Shown here one piece after another: positions 26,801 through 38,699 of a stretch of 64,000 bases of DNA (within the stretch, counting starts at the first letter, position 1; each line of letters begins with the position of its first letter). The position numbers were made by a program, and so were the translations under genes. Source of the stretch: Cheilinus undulatus (lineage: Eukaryota > Chordata > Actinopteri > Labriformes > Labridae); assembly GCF_018320785.1 (NCBI RefSeq), contig NC_054869.1:35504289-35568288 (forward strand), given 5' to 3'. The notes under the pieces are model-generated. The model worked only from the letters and a program-made list of their open reading frames with translations. It had not been told where the DNA came from and searched no databases.

Positions 26801-29800
26801 CTTTGAGCAATCTGTTCAACCTTATCATAAAACAGCAAGCTCTTCCTGCATGTTTGAAGCATTTTAACCTCTATTTTTAGCCCTTTTTTCTAAGAAATGA
26901 ATGCTCTGCTGAGTGTCCAGCACAGCTGAGTGATTATTTTATTGAGGAGAGGAAACAATCAATCACTCCGGCCTAAACTGAATCGTTGTTTTTGGCATCT
27001 TATCAATGCAAAGCCAGCGAGGCAATTAGCATAATGATTGTTTCCACATCATGAACACGACAAACATTGCCTCAAGTAGATGTAGAAATGTAGACAGCGG
27101 CCTAAAATATGCTCAGATATGAATTAATATCGTAGTGAGTATAAATAGCTGCAGATTAATAATGCACGCTGCTCATTCACCATTATAAGCTTGCATACAT
27201 GTGCGGTGCAGCTGCAGGGGTCATGTTCATGTCTCTGAGCCTGACAGTGTAAATATCAATCAGCTGCTAACATCATGTCGTCTGTTTGTAGGACACAGCA
27301 GGCCAGGAGCGCTACAGGACCATCACTACTGCGTACTACCGTGGTGCTATGGGTTTCATCCTTATGTACGACATCACCAACGAGGAGTCCTTCGGCGCCG
27401 TGCAGGACTGGTGAGTCTTTTTCAGCCTCTTTGGAGTTAATTTTGGCCTGTTTTTGATGTCTTCTTCTCATCCTGTTTCTTTCTGATTGTACTGCCATAA
27501 AGACCAGATGAGTGTATTAAAAGTCCTTCCTGCTTGTCCCTTGTAATTCAATCATGAGATATCCTGCTTCCTTGATATTGAACATACCCGTTCTCTGCCT
27601 CATATTTGACAGTCTTGTTGTGTTAGTGTGCGTCTTTATCCGACTTGGAGCTCTAGCTTGTCAAGGTCACTCCTGAGTCATATAAGCGTCTGCAGGCTGG
27701 ACGGTAACACTGAGCCAAATGTCACTGGTTTATGATGACGCACTGACGTCCAACCCCAAGACTTGGAAGGCAGTGTTCAATTGGCTGCAGAAACCAGGTT
27801 TCTGGGTTAAATTCTTGCTCTAGAAACAAGACTATTGTCATGTCGGCACACAAGTTGTGGAGTTTTATTCCTGCAGTTAGACATTGATGTAGACTTTTTA
27901 TTCCTCCTCACAACCCGACTCTGCAGACGTTGTGGTGAGAAACTGTCATCTTACATTTTATTTACACCCCGCCGTCCTGCGGTTATCTCTCTCTGCCAGC
28001 TAGAAGAGATTACAGAGCACAGAATGAGCATTTTTGAGAGAAAAGATGCCTGAATCATCATCGTTTTTTATTCTCTTGCTTTTGCTATTGCATCAGCTGC
28101 AAGAAAATGATGACAGGTTTCACACTGACTTGCTATAGATGGTGGTATTTTTGCAGTTGAAACATCACCTGCATGCCCTTTTTATCACTGTGACAATCAT
28201 TATTAAGGCCACTGTCTACTTTGCTCTTATCTTTTAGCTAGCAGCAGTTGACAGCTCCTTTAGCAGCAGCTGTCATAGCAGGAGCAGCTGCTTTTAGCCG
28301 GAGTGAAAGCACATTTACAGTTATTAGCTTAGCTGTTGTTAAAATTAAAAGCATGCACTGTGTTTTAAGGCTCCATTTCAGGCTGATTTGTGCTGGAATA
28401 AACGCCCCACTAAAGAACAAGGTTTTTATGTAAAGAGAGGTCAGAGCCAGACACACCTATTATTCTTTTACAGCCTGTGTGACACTTTGATGGAGCACGG
28501 CAGTCTGAGTACTGTCTGTGAAGGGCTTCTTAATTAACGGAGCAGAGTGTGCCACTGGCAGTGACGATCCTAAAGACTTACCTGTGAGTTTACCTTCCAG
28601 ACAGAGCAACCATTAGTCAACAAGAGACCATACATCTCTATTTTAGCCCTCATAAAAGCAGATCTCTTCCTTTCTGCCTTTGCCACAGGCTTAAATCCCA
28701 CTTTCTCTTTCCCTTGTTCCTTGTGACAAGGTTGTAGGATAAAAGAGGGGGTTGCCATGACAACGGCTCCTTCCCCGACTGTGGCTGAATTAAGCCTATG
28801 ACGTGCTCATTTCCTGCCTGTGACAGAGACAAGACGGGGAAATATCGTGATGCTGACATAAAAATGTAAGACTTTGAGCACAGAGGACGTTTTATCGCAG
28901 AGGCACAAGGATGACAATACTAGACCTAATTTTGCAGGAAAAACTGAGACACACAAACCCTGGTGGATCTGATGCAAACATGCTTTTCTTTTGGACAGTG
29001 AACATTTTCAGCAGTTGGACTGAAAATGACCCTATTATGAATCTCTACGAGTCAGAAGTGGACAGAGAGAGAGGAGGAGTGCCAGCATCATGCTGCGCTC
29101 ACTCTCTCCTCTTGAATCATTGTTTCTTCTTTGCTTTCTTACTAGCTCTCTCCCTCTCTGCCATGTTCAGCCTGTGGTATGTAAGCTGCCCTACTTTTAG
29201 TAAAACTGCAACACCACAGGAGATATTTTTGTTCCCTAAAATCTCTCTTAATATTATGTTTAGATGTTGGAGCAGCACAGGCACCATCTTCTCTGATGGA
29301 CATGAACCTAACTGATAATGTGATGGCAGGGGTGGAAAAGGTACATGTCTAGTGTACTCAAGTAAAAGTACAGTTAAAATGTACTTAACTAAAAGTAAAA
29401 GTACTGGTCTATAAATCTAATCAAGTAATAATAAAAAGTTTTTTCATGTAAAGTTTACTTTACTGAGAACTGATTAACTACAAGGGCTAAAAAATTTGTG
29501 AAAATAATCTAATTTCAATTTTTTATTCCAATATTGCATTTGTAATTCAACATGCAATTATATTTTAAGTTCCTTATTATGTGTGTTTTTCAACAAGCAA
29601 TACAGAATTCTACAATATAACCAACAAAATACGAGAAAGATTAAACATGAGCTGTTCTTTCCTGTAGGCCATCATCTAATCATACGAGTCCATATGAATT
29701 GCATCTTATGAATATAATTGGCGGCATGTCTGTCTGCCTGGATTTGCGCGCCACGCTGTTGCTCGGATTGTCCTTGATACCTCCCAGAAGACTAATGGAA

Positions 29801-32800
29801 GTACTGGTTTGAAACTGGTGCTATAAAAAAAATCATAAACATGTACAGGTATTCAGTAAATCCAAAATGTGTGTGCCTTTTGCTTCAGTTTGCCCCTTCC
29901 ATGTCCCCCCATGCACGCCCTAACCTCTTCATTCTGACATGTTGATGTACGGTGAGCATATTGCATCACTTCCTGTTTGTACAGCTGCTTTTTTGCTGTG
30001 TTCCCCTTCTTTATTTATCCACTTCGATTACATCAGTAAATATATTGATTTGTTTAACGTAGAGCTTTGTAGCAACCATCCTAAAAACTACGGCCGAATG
30101 ATTTGAAAATGTAGGTAACTGTGATTGTTTTGACTCATATTGCAGTTGCAGCTACAGTAAGAAAAAAAGTATTTTTTGCAAACTACTCTAAAAAAGTGAT
30201 GCTTTTTTGTTTGCATTACATGTAGAGCATAATGCAAAAAAATATCTGAAGCTGTCATTTGAAACCCATTTCAGGTCAAAGAAATATTCCAACTTCTGAG
30301 ATACGAAAACTGTGGCAGGAGTCTGCAATTTAATTAGTAGTTTGATTAACTGCCCAGACTTATTAGCTACTAAGGAGTTGTATAATAAAATATGGCCTTT
30401 CTTATTAGCAAAAACATCATGAGAATATGGATCTCCAACCAGGCCTTTCTGGTAAAATCACACCTCTGTAACAAAGTAAAATACAACAGATGTTTGGGGA
30501 TGTGATGTGGAATCATTCTCTGGTTTTGTGCTACTGTGTGGTCAACAGTAAAGTACTTAAGTAAAGTAGTTACTCTGGTTAAAACTTCCTTAAGTAAAAG
30601 TGAAATTACTGATTTCAAAATGTAATCAAAAAAGAGGTCTTAGGATAAAAAAAATACTTTTTTTTGTTGATAACCTGGACCTTTTCCCCATCATCCCTAA
30701 AGTGTATTTAAAAACAATTTCAGCTGTCCTGCAGTCAATCTAAGGCTCAGTCATACATCATAAGTTGTCATCTAAAGCAGGGGTTCTCCTCTGGGGGTCT
30801 GGGCCCAAAAGTGGTTGGTGAGAATTGGTAACCTGACACACCACATAGAATGTTCCATATATCCATTGCATAAGATATATTTCACACTCACCTGGGAAAG
30901 CTCCCATATAAAGCATTTAAGAAGGGCAGGACTTTTCAAAAAAAAGTCCTGGAAGGTGATTGGATGAAAGCTTCCAAAAACATTAAGGCAGAGCATGTAT
31001 GATGAACTATAATGAACCTTTTGATTGGAGTGGCGCCACTTAGGCAGAGATACTTGGAAGGCCAAAGGCGGTTTCACCATTAGGCAATCACCTGGGGCCT
31101 TTAAGAGGCTTGAAGATCTAGCCATTATAGGTGCACATCAGATAATGAGGTATTCATCTAAAATTATTTTTCAGTGATTAAGATTTGTATTTAGAGTGCA
31201 AATAAGGTTCCACTAGTAGTGAAAGTAGCATCAAATAGATTTTGCTCATCCAAAAATTTCCCTGGGGTGCACCCTCGCCTGAACACCAAGGTCTAAGCCC
31301 CTCAAAAAGCCCCAAAATACCTTCATACTAAGCAATTATAGTTAAATAGATACATATAAACATACTGACACAATAGATCAGTGGATTGCTATGTGGAAAA
31401 ATGGCTGCAATAATTAAAAATGAACAATTCATGGCCGATGAAAGAGTGAACCAAAAGTGAATATATATTTCTTATTTTAATCAGTTACACCTGCTCTAGA
31501 GATGTGTTTAAATGTTTAAATGTGGTTTGTTTGAGTTATGGTGCTCTTCTAAGAGGTGATTTGGGATATTTGAGTCTTTATATTTCAAATTTAGGGGTGT
31601 CTTGTAGTTCTCTGGCTTGGTTACCAGGAAAGTGATGCTTCAAAATATGATCTCTTACTGTGATTGCTTTTGGCTAAATGTGAAATGGCTATATATTGGT
31701 CTTTGCCCGAGGCCTCCAAATAAGTAAAACGGCCCCTATGGATGACATAAGCACCAATGATTTACCCTTTATGATCCTCCTAATCATGTCCACATACTCT
31801 ATTGCTGCTAAATTGCTGAATCTTTTCAAAACTTTAAAAGCAGCACAACAGAGTGGTGACATGTACTTCTTCTTTGCGTTAATCTTAAAGGACTCAAGGA
31901 GAGGAATTAATACGTTGAGAGTCACAATTTAAAGTACTTATGTAAGAATAAATAACACAATGAAATGGAAAGAAAGCTATGAGTTGCATAGTTGATTTTA
32001 CATGCAGCAGTTCCTGCCTCTTTACTCCACTGTGTCTCGTATTTCTTGATTATTCTCTGCAGTCTGTTCTTTCCACCTTGGATGACATTAAGAGATAACA
32101 ACCTTCAAGTAAAAAGAGAGTGGAGTGCTAAGGTTTAAGTGACTGAATTGACCTAAATTTCTTTATCGTAAATACCTGAATAACAAATCAGACCAAGAGG
32201 AAGACTCTCCTAGTAAATATTAACCTACATTTTTAAGACGATGATTGTTTGTTTGCAATTGACCCACTTTTCACTGCTGCCATCGGCGAAGAGCCAAAAA
32301 CAAGATGATGTAATGACCATCCATGACCGGTCCAACTGGATGAAAGCACTTCACCACATGTCCTCCTTGTCTGTCATTTTTTGTATTCATTTATTTGAGA
32401 TCCATTGAATAAAAGTTGCATAAAATTGTGTTTTTCATGGCTTCTTTTTTATGATTGTGTGCAGGTCAACCCAGATAAAGACCTACTCGTGGGATAATGC
32501 ACAGGTGGTGCTGGCCGGGAATAAGTGTGACATGGATGAAGAGAGAGTGGTGTCGGTGGATAGCGGCAGACTGCTGGCAGAACAGTTGGGTGAGTCTTAA
32601 AGGAGCATTTACCTCATTTTATAAGCTATAAGGGCTTCTATATTCATGACATATAATTCATTAATATCACAGTGCCATGGCCTTTTCTCTTTGCCAGAGT
32701 TCAATAGTCTTATTCAGTATCCAAACAAACACCCTTTGGCTATTAACGTTTCATGTCACTGAGTCCAAACTCTTACCTTATGGACACCATGTGGTTAAAA

Positions 32801-35800
32801 TGTTCTGACTATCAAACCTTTTTTGACATTGGCCTAGTCCATACAGACAGCTATTGTTAAAAATGGAGGTCTTCCTCCACTGTTTTCAAAAACAATCGCA
32901 TCCACACATGGCACATTGTCAAAAAAAACTTTTTGTCAGCCTGAAAATGCAAAAACGCACCATTTCATGTTGTAAAGAGCTTGCCTTATCAACAAAAGTC
33001 TGTCCTATGATGTGCAGGTGAAGCAGCTCACTTAGAGACAGAAATAATGTCTGAAAATTTTCAACACTGTTCCGCTGCAGTGGCTATTTCATTTTCAAAA
33101 GTCATCCCGCCAATCCAAACTGGGTCTTTTCCAGAACTGTAGATGTTGGTGGTGGGGTTTGTGTCAGGCGCTGTGGCAGGTTACAAACAACGGAGCTTGT
33201 TGGATAAAACTGCCAAGGTCGGTTGGTAGAAGTTCAAAAACCACTTCTCTGCCAAGAAAAGTTTTCGGTGTGGCTCTTTGCTCTTGATTTGATTACAAAA
33301 GGTGCCCCAGTTCTGATAAAAAAAAAAGCTGCTATCCTATGGCTACTTCGAGCTAATTGCTACACCGGAGGCAGCCATTGTTAACACCATCTTACAGTGC
33401 AACTAATCCCTGCCCCTACCTATCACAAAATCATGCCAAAGCAGGTTAGGAGAAGAGTGGAAAACATCTTTTCCACCAACCATTGTTACCCTCTCCCAGT
33501 ACAACTAAACCTCACCTGTAGCTACCTCCTTATTCTCCTCAAACTACGCTGATTGTTAGGGTTCGTTCTCAGACCTGGCAAAGTTGTTTCAAACTTGAGC
33601 TTTGCAAGAAACTGCCTGATAACAGACATGGAGTCTGGCCAATCCATCTGCTTTGCAAGGTTAGTAAACAAAAGGTCCAATTTGCAGTGTTAACACCTGC
33701 ACAAGCTTGGCTATGTTCGCTATTGTCATGCAAACCAAAGTGAGAACATTGAAGACCAGTGATGTCAAACAGGAGAAACCAATGCCCAGTGTGACGTTAC
33801 TCTATTATAACTACACATAAACCCTGTTAACTGAGTTTCACCCTGGATGGAAGGGGCATTTTCGAAGACATTAAACACCATTTGCAAGAAAGGCTAAAAT
33901 ACACGGAACAACCTCAGTTTTCAAACATACTCACCAACAGTACGCATAGACTTGGCCTTAGAATGGGTGCTGGCCCTCCATAGCTTGCTGCTGTTATTAA
34001 CTAGTTCTGCACCTACATTTAAATTGTGTATGCATATCCACTTTATTTGTGTTACCTTTAATCTCTTTTCACAGATTCTACATCGAAATGGTGGAAAGAT
34101 TTCCTGTTTGTAGTGTAGTTACAGTTCCAGCTGAATTGACCAGTTTGCAGGCTTTTATTGTAAACAGGAAAAGCAGTTGACAGTTAAAAAAAACAGGCAG
34201 GATGTTGTCTGTGCTAATGACATAACACCTCCTTACAGCAGTGTTCTAACAGTGATTTATTTGTATCTCTATAAGCACACATCTGGATTACAGTACAGCT
34301 GACAATCCATTATAGATCAATCTTATATAGTTGAGCCACAAATCTGCTTGATGCCAATCGTCTTTTAGATTCCCTGAGAACCTGAAATCAAGAAATGATC
34401 AGTGTAAACTCCATATAACAAACAGTTTTAAAGTTGCTTCCTTCTCCTCAGAGACAGACCTGACAGAGATGCTTGTAACAAATCTGCATCATGATGTTAT
34501 CTTAGCAAACTCAATTCCCTTTACTAGAGAATGAATCACAAGGAAATGGGTCTCTTTTACAGGCCCATAGAAGCTAGCTAGTGAAGCCTCCTTTTAACTT
34601 CTATTGAAGAGGCACAGGATAGACTGGGAGACATTTAACTGGCTTACCTAGAATTAAAGACACTGACGTCTGTTCCCAGAGGCACCGATCATCTATCACA
34701 GTTGTTCTAAACCATCCTTTCTCTGAGACCCGCCCAAATGTGAAACCCCCCCAAGGACCTGCAGGGAAGAAAATAAGGATATCAGCTATAATTTTTTTCA
34801 TTGATGAAATCAATGCACTTGCTCTTAACAATATCCAGTTAGTGTGTTATCATGATTTTAGATAATATGCACAAATCTGGACTACATGGTGGTGCAGTGG
34901 TTGGTGCTGTTGCCTCACAGCTGTCCTGGTTGGACAGAGCCTTGCTGTGTGGCATTTTCATGTTCTCTCTGTGAATATGTGGGTGCTCTCTGGGTACTCC
35001 AGCCTCCTCCCAAAGTCCTAAAACATGCCTGTTAGGTTAATTATAATAATTATGATTATATTAGTAAGTATGACTGCTTGTTTGTCTCTATATGTCAGCC
35101 TGGTGATTGAACAGCAGCAGGTCCAAGGTGTGCCCCGCCTCTCGCTCAGTGACATCTGGGGTTAGGATTGGGTGGTATCCCTTTACCGTAAAACTTGAGC
35201 TCCATTCAAACCGCCAAATTTTACAGGGGTATATGGTATTACCAGCAGGTGTTTATTAACCACATTACTTGCTAAAGTGCACATGCAAGCTCACCAAGCA
35301 GAGCATGCACCCTCTCGTCTAGAGGAAATATGAGAAAACTTTTATCTATGAATGTTAAAATGTTCTGTACATTTTAAAAAGGATAAAAATCAGCCTTAGG
35401 TATTATTGATAACACATAAAAGGGGTAAAGATACCTTTGAACATTCATAAAAACGTTCGATGGGTATATTTGTGCGACGTTTCTGCTACAGAACACAGCA
35501 CATGTAGTTATTAACTTTAAACCTCAGATCATTTCTTATTAATTCACAGCTTAGACAGAGGAATTAAAGTGTTTTTAGCTCACATTAATGTTGATCACAT
35601 TGCAGCCAGTGGTGCCCCCCCATTTCATAGTTGGACTCTAGGAAACCAGAGCCCTGTGCTGTAGTGCCAGGTTGCAGACCGTGCATTTGCACATGAGAAT
35701 ACATTGAAACATCCTTTTTTATTCTGTTTGACAAATTGGCCCGACATCATTAACAGGAGATCTGCCATCACTTTTTAAGAATCTTCACACACAGGCTGCT

Positions 35801-37700
35801 GGTGGAAACGGTCACACATTCTGGAGGAATTAAACATGTGCACATTACACAGCCCTGTATTCATGTCGATAATGAAAGCAGTACCGTAGCTGTTTTTAAA
35901 GTACCTGTGAAATGAAATCCAAAATATGTGTCTTAACATACTAGATATGTCTGAATGAGGTTGCTGTAAACATGTGAAAACACTGAGATTTATGTGTGAC
36001 TGAATTTTGGAATGAGATTGTTAGAAAGTTTTCAAACTCTTTCTTGTCGTGGTTAATTTGGGCAGGGCAAATATAAGGACCCACCACATTCTCTGTCACC
36101 TCCCCTATGGATACCCATGCCCTACCCCCCTAAAGCTGCATTGATATAAAATCACAGAGCAGTTCATCTGAATACATTCAGTTGTTATATCTAATGTCAC
36201 TGTTAACAGCCAGCTACAGGCTGTTTTTGTTCATTGTGAGGTAAATTTCCCAAATCTTTCAGCCAGGGTGACCTACAAGTCAATTGAAGTATCATGAAAG
36301 ATGATGACAGATTTTTACCAGAAAACAGTCAGTTTAATCCCTGACTTCTCTGCTTCACTGTGCTGCCATGCTAATTCTGTAAATACACACCTCTACAAGA
36401 AGAATGTATTAATATGTTTTTTGTGATTAAACTGAGACAACACTGTACAAAGTAAAAAATATTAAATAATGATGACATCTTGTTTTCTAACCCCCTGATA
36501 AGTTATAACAGCAAAAAGTGGTTCCAATAATATTCCAGGGTCTGAGCCAGTGGAAGCTAGGGCCAAACAGGGCTCCCTGAAATCTGATTGGCATCCCCAA
36601 AAACCTGGAAATGATTGTTTTCATTAATTTAGCTTTTAGTGTTTTAGTTCAGGGAGGCCATGGATTCAAGCTTTACCCAGATCAGCTGATCCAATGTGAG
36701 GCCTCATCAGCTGATGGCCAGCTGATTTACTCTAAGCACACTACTGGCCAATGGCTCTCATGCTGCCTTATGAACTGCTCTTGCTTGGCCATGCTCTTCC
36801 GCTCTCTCTGCAAGCTGTTCTTGCAACCGTACTCCTTTATTCTGACCTAATCAATGTCGTTCAGTTGTCATCAATGCCTGCACTGCTTTGTAGTTTTTGT
36901 TGCTTCTCTCCCTACCTCAGGCTTTCCTCATCGGCAGTGATAATTTGAATGATTGATTTTTGTGATTTTGAAGCTTATTTTATAAACTTAGAAATGTTTT
37001 TCATGATTTAAATTTGGCCTGGTGGTTCATAACACATGAGCCTGTCACACAACAAACCTAAAATACAGAGTTAACATGGACTCCTTGGAACCTTGGAAAT
37101 CATATTACTGTATTTCCGCCTAGTCCTAGCTTGGATTGTCTCCATTCCCCTGCACCTGAACAGGACAAGATCTAGATAGATGTGCATATCTAAAGCCTGG
37201 CACATGCTAAAATCACTCTAAAGACACCTCAAACCAGAGGGAAATCTGGCAGGATAATCTTTAGAACCATCTTATAATCGTGCCTTTTGCTGGCTTTGGT
37301 AAGAGAGAGGCATTTGGTGAAAAAGTCAGTGCGATCATCATGGTTAACATGTACCCCGCTCAATTTTGACTTCCTAGGAAGAGACAGAGCCTTTCACCTT
37401 CCTAGAGGGGATCCCTGGTTGGGATGATTATAGACAATGATTGTTGGTGATTTGTTCCAAGACTTTTTAAGATTTAGAAATGTTGTTACTTTTTCTTTCA
37501 CTCTCTAAGGTTTTGAATTCTTCGAGACCAGCGCCAAGGACAACATCAACGTCAAGCAGACCTTCGAACGCCTCGTTGACCTCATTTGTGACAAGATGTC
37601 CGAGAGCTTGGACAGCGATCCGGCAGTCACCACGGGAGCCCCCACTGCCAAACTCACAGACAGCGCTCCGCCGCTGCAGCAGCCTGGATGCAACTGTTAG
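20836..37700 (+). CDS. rab3c: Rab3 GTPase, RAB3C orthologue by synteny
   Basis: A complete 219-residue small GTPase from four coding exons: 20836-21060, 27292-27410, 32465-32589 and 37510-37700 (TAG stop). All junctions are GT/AG and keep the frame, with codons split at Trp115 and Gly157. Motifs: P-loop GNSSVGKTS (28-36), switch I STVGIDF (T53), DTAGQERY (76-83), NKCD (134-137), ETSAK (162-166) and a C-terminal Cys-X-Cys (CNC, 217-219) for double geranylgeranylation. Rab3 proteins bind synaptic and secretory vesicles and tune regulated exocytosis through RIM and rabphilin. The core is nearly the same in all Rab3 paralogues, so RAB3C rests mainly on its position between PLK2 and PDE4D and on the Pro/Gln-rich tail. 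Relative to human RAB3C the few extra N-terminal residues are missing. Confidence 0.92.
22285..22395 (+). repeat. 5S-rRNA-derived SINE head (SINE3-like)
   Basis: In rab3c intron 1 (after the first coding exon). The stretch 'taccaccttgagcatacccg' then 'agaagctaagcagggtcagg' then 'tagtacttggatgggatacc' follows vertebrate 5S rRNA, including the internal promoter region. About 15 bases in the middle are lost and the end is altered. It is a retroposed derivative, not a 5S gene. Confidence 0.8.
22396..22680 (+). repeat. tRNA-like dispersed repeat (SINE) directly after the 5S-like head
   Basis: Starts 'ggggcagctgtggctctgta' with box-A-like sequence, then 'gtgagtgatttgatccccag' as a decayed box B. 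It runs into a body found widely in fish genomes ('gacacttaatcctaatttgctcc', 'tgtgtgaatacggagtgaat'). It may be a separate insertion or part of a composite SINE. Confidence 0.6.
23421..23612 (+). repeat. tRNA-derived SINE
   Basis: Box-A-like 'tttagctcagttggaagagc' and box-B-like 'ggttgcaggatcgattccct', about 60 bases apart, followed by a pyrimidine-rich body and an A-rich tail ending near 'aaaataaaggggaaaaa'. Same family as the copies at 62091-62272 and, inverted, 42556-42735. Not a functional tRNA gene, since the cloverleaf is not kept. Confidence 0.75.
23760..25312. mobile_element. Long-inverted-repeat DNA element with TTAA-type end, rab3c intron
   Basis: The left end follows TTAA (23756-23759) and reads '..tttcagtatttttgaa'. 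The right end reads '..aaaatacaaaaatatccctt'. Internal parts pair as inverted repeats: 'cctctgtgtttggcactag' near 23943 with 'gtgctaaacacagagg' near 25067, and 'aacagctgttt' near 23984 with 'aaacagctgttt' near 25009. The ends and the 'gctcactgaaatcactggcag' block match the 180-bp element at 58173-58352. No transposase frame is intact. Confidence 0.65.
24335..24795. repeat. Repeat with 'tttagtc' themes nested in the element at 23760-25312
   Basis: Sequence with many 'ttttagtc' and 'tagtccat' phrases, ending 'gttttagtcaacagaattaacactgg'. It resembles a widespread teleost dispersed repeat and appears inserted between the arms of the host element. Confidence 0.45.
25313..27291 (+). other. rab3c intron, no further feature recognised
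   Basis: No exon, RNA gene or clear transposon seen up to the acceptor at 27290-27291. Confidence 0.5.
27411..29329 (+). other. rab3c intron, start; nothing recognised
   Basis: A 134-codon open frame (28911-29315) has no family resemblance, and no splice context supports it. Confidence 0.5.
29330..30650. repeat. Dispersed fish element with 'aagtaaaagtac' ends, rab3c intron
   Basis: Starts 'ggggtggaaaaggtacatgt' followed by repeated 'aagtaaaagtac' (29357-29405). The same theme returns at 30548-30605 ('aagtacttaagtaaagtag', 'ccttaagtaaaagtgaaatt'). The ends are typical of a common teleost DNA element about 1.3 kb long. No transposase frame visible. Confidence 0.5.
30651..32464 (+). other. rab3c intron, end; nothing certain recognised
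   Basis: Sequence near 30779-31130 ('gggttctcctctgggggtct') may be another old MITE. No exon seen before the acceptor at 32463-32464. Confidence 0.4.
32590..37509 (+). other. rab3c last intron
   Basis: Holds the dispersed repeat at 34885-35175 and possibly an old MITE near 32835-33900 (phrase 'gtccatacagacagct'). Otherwise no gene. Ends TCTCTAAG at 37509. Confidence 0.4.
34885..35175 (+). repeat. Dispersed tRNA-like teleost repeat
   Basis: Begins 'ggtggtgcagtggttggtgc' and continues 'tgttgcctcacag..', 'tctgggtactccagcctcct', 'tatgtcagcctggtgattga', 'gtgtgccccgcctctcgctc'. This word order is that of a very common fish repeat. The copy is old and internally disrupted around 35040-35080. Confidence 0.65.
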
Positions 37701-38665
37701 TGACCGGCGTGGAGGGAATCAAAGGGAGGGCAGTGCAGGTCCTGTAAGGTGTCAGAGTGTGCAGCGTTTTTGTTTCTCCCTCAGCGTTCTCACTCCTGCT
37801 CGTGCTGCTTCCTCTGGACTACACTTCAAACCCTGTTTAGTGGTAGAGTTACTGTCCTATTATCTCTCTACTTTATCACCTTATATCAAGAGCAAATAAC
37901 CAGACAGACAAGGCTGTGTCAAACGTGTAATATTACAGGATATTTACAGTATAGAGCCACCATATTCTCATTCTTCAGCTAGTTAGTGTAATTCAGATAT
38001 GATCGATAAGGCCATAATCAGATGTACAGTTAATCCTGTAGACCTTTAAATCTTTAGAATAATAAGAAAATGAGGGATAGAGTGAGTGCTTTAATAGTTC
38101 TTATTTTTTGTACAGTATGTATTTTACTTTTATAGGATTACTTTATCTCCTAAAGCTGCCAAATCTATGATTACGTGCACTATAGGATGTAGCGGCTTTC
38201 TTTTGTGACCTGAATGTGTGGCTGTTGTGTGTGACTGTGGGTGCATGAGTTTAAAGTCTGAGTGTCGTCTTTAAAAAAAATCATCTACCTTGGATAAAAA
38301 AGTGGCCTTTTAGCATCTCCAACACGGCCTCTGTAGGTTCCTCTGTCATGCTTTCTTTGAGAATGAATCAAGTGTGTGTAACGTTGATGTGACTCCACGT
38401 TTTGCCGTCTGTAGATGTGTGATTTCTCAATAAGTGTATCTGTTAATCTTAAAAGCAAATATTTCTATGTGCTTAGCCTCTAAGACGACCCTTTATAGTT
38501 TGATGCGATGAGCATGCTTCGGAAAAATCAATCATATGTACTGTTTTGTCTTAAGATAGAAGCTAACTATGATAGTGACGATCCAACATTTCTTTAATAA
38601 GAATCTCACACTGCTAAGGCACACAATAGTGTATAATAAACAACAAGTGATCAGCTCTGGCATGG

Positions 38666-38671
38666 AATAAA
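38666..38671 (+). terminator. Candidate rab3c poly(A) signal
   Basis: AATAAA about 970 bases after the stop codon. Further AATAAA copies near 39722 and 39933 are alternatives, so the 3' UTR length is undecided. Confidence 0.35.
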
Positions 38672-38699
38672 CAGCCATATATTAATCACATTGTTTAAC

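Noticed and set aside
28911-29315. 134-codon plus-strand frame in the rab3c intron
   Set aside because: No recognisable domain and lies between two rab3c exons on the same strand without splice support.
37480-37899. 139-codon plus-strand frame over the last rab3c exon
   Set aside because: Another reading frame of the rab3c terminal exon, which encodes the conserved ETSAK and CNC end.
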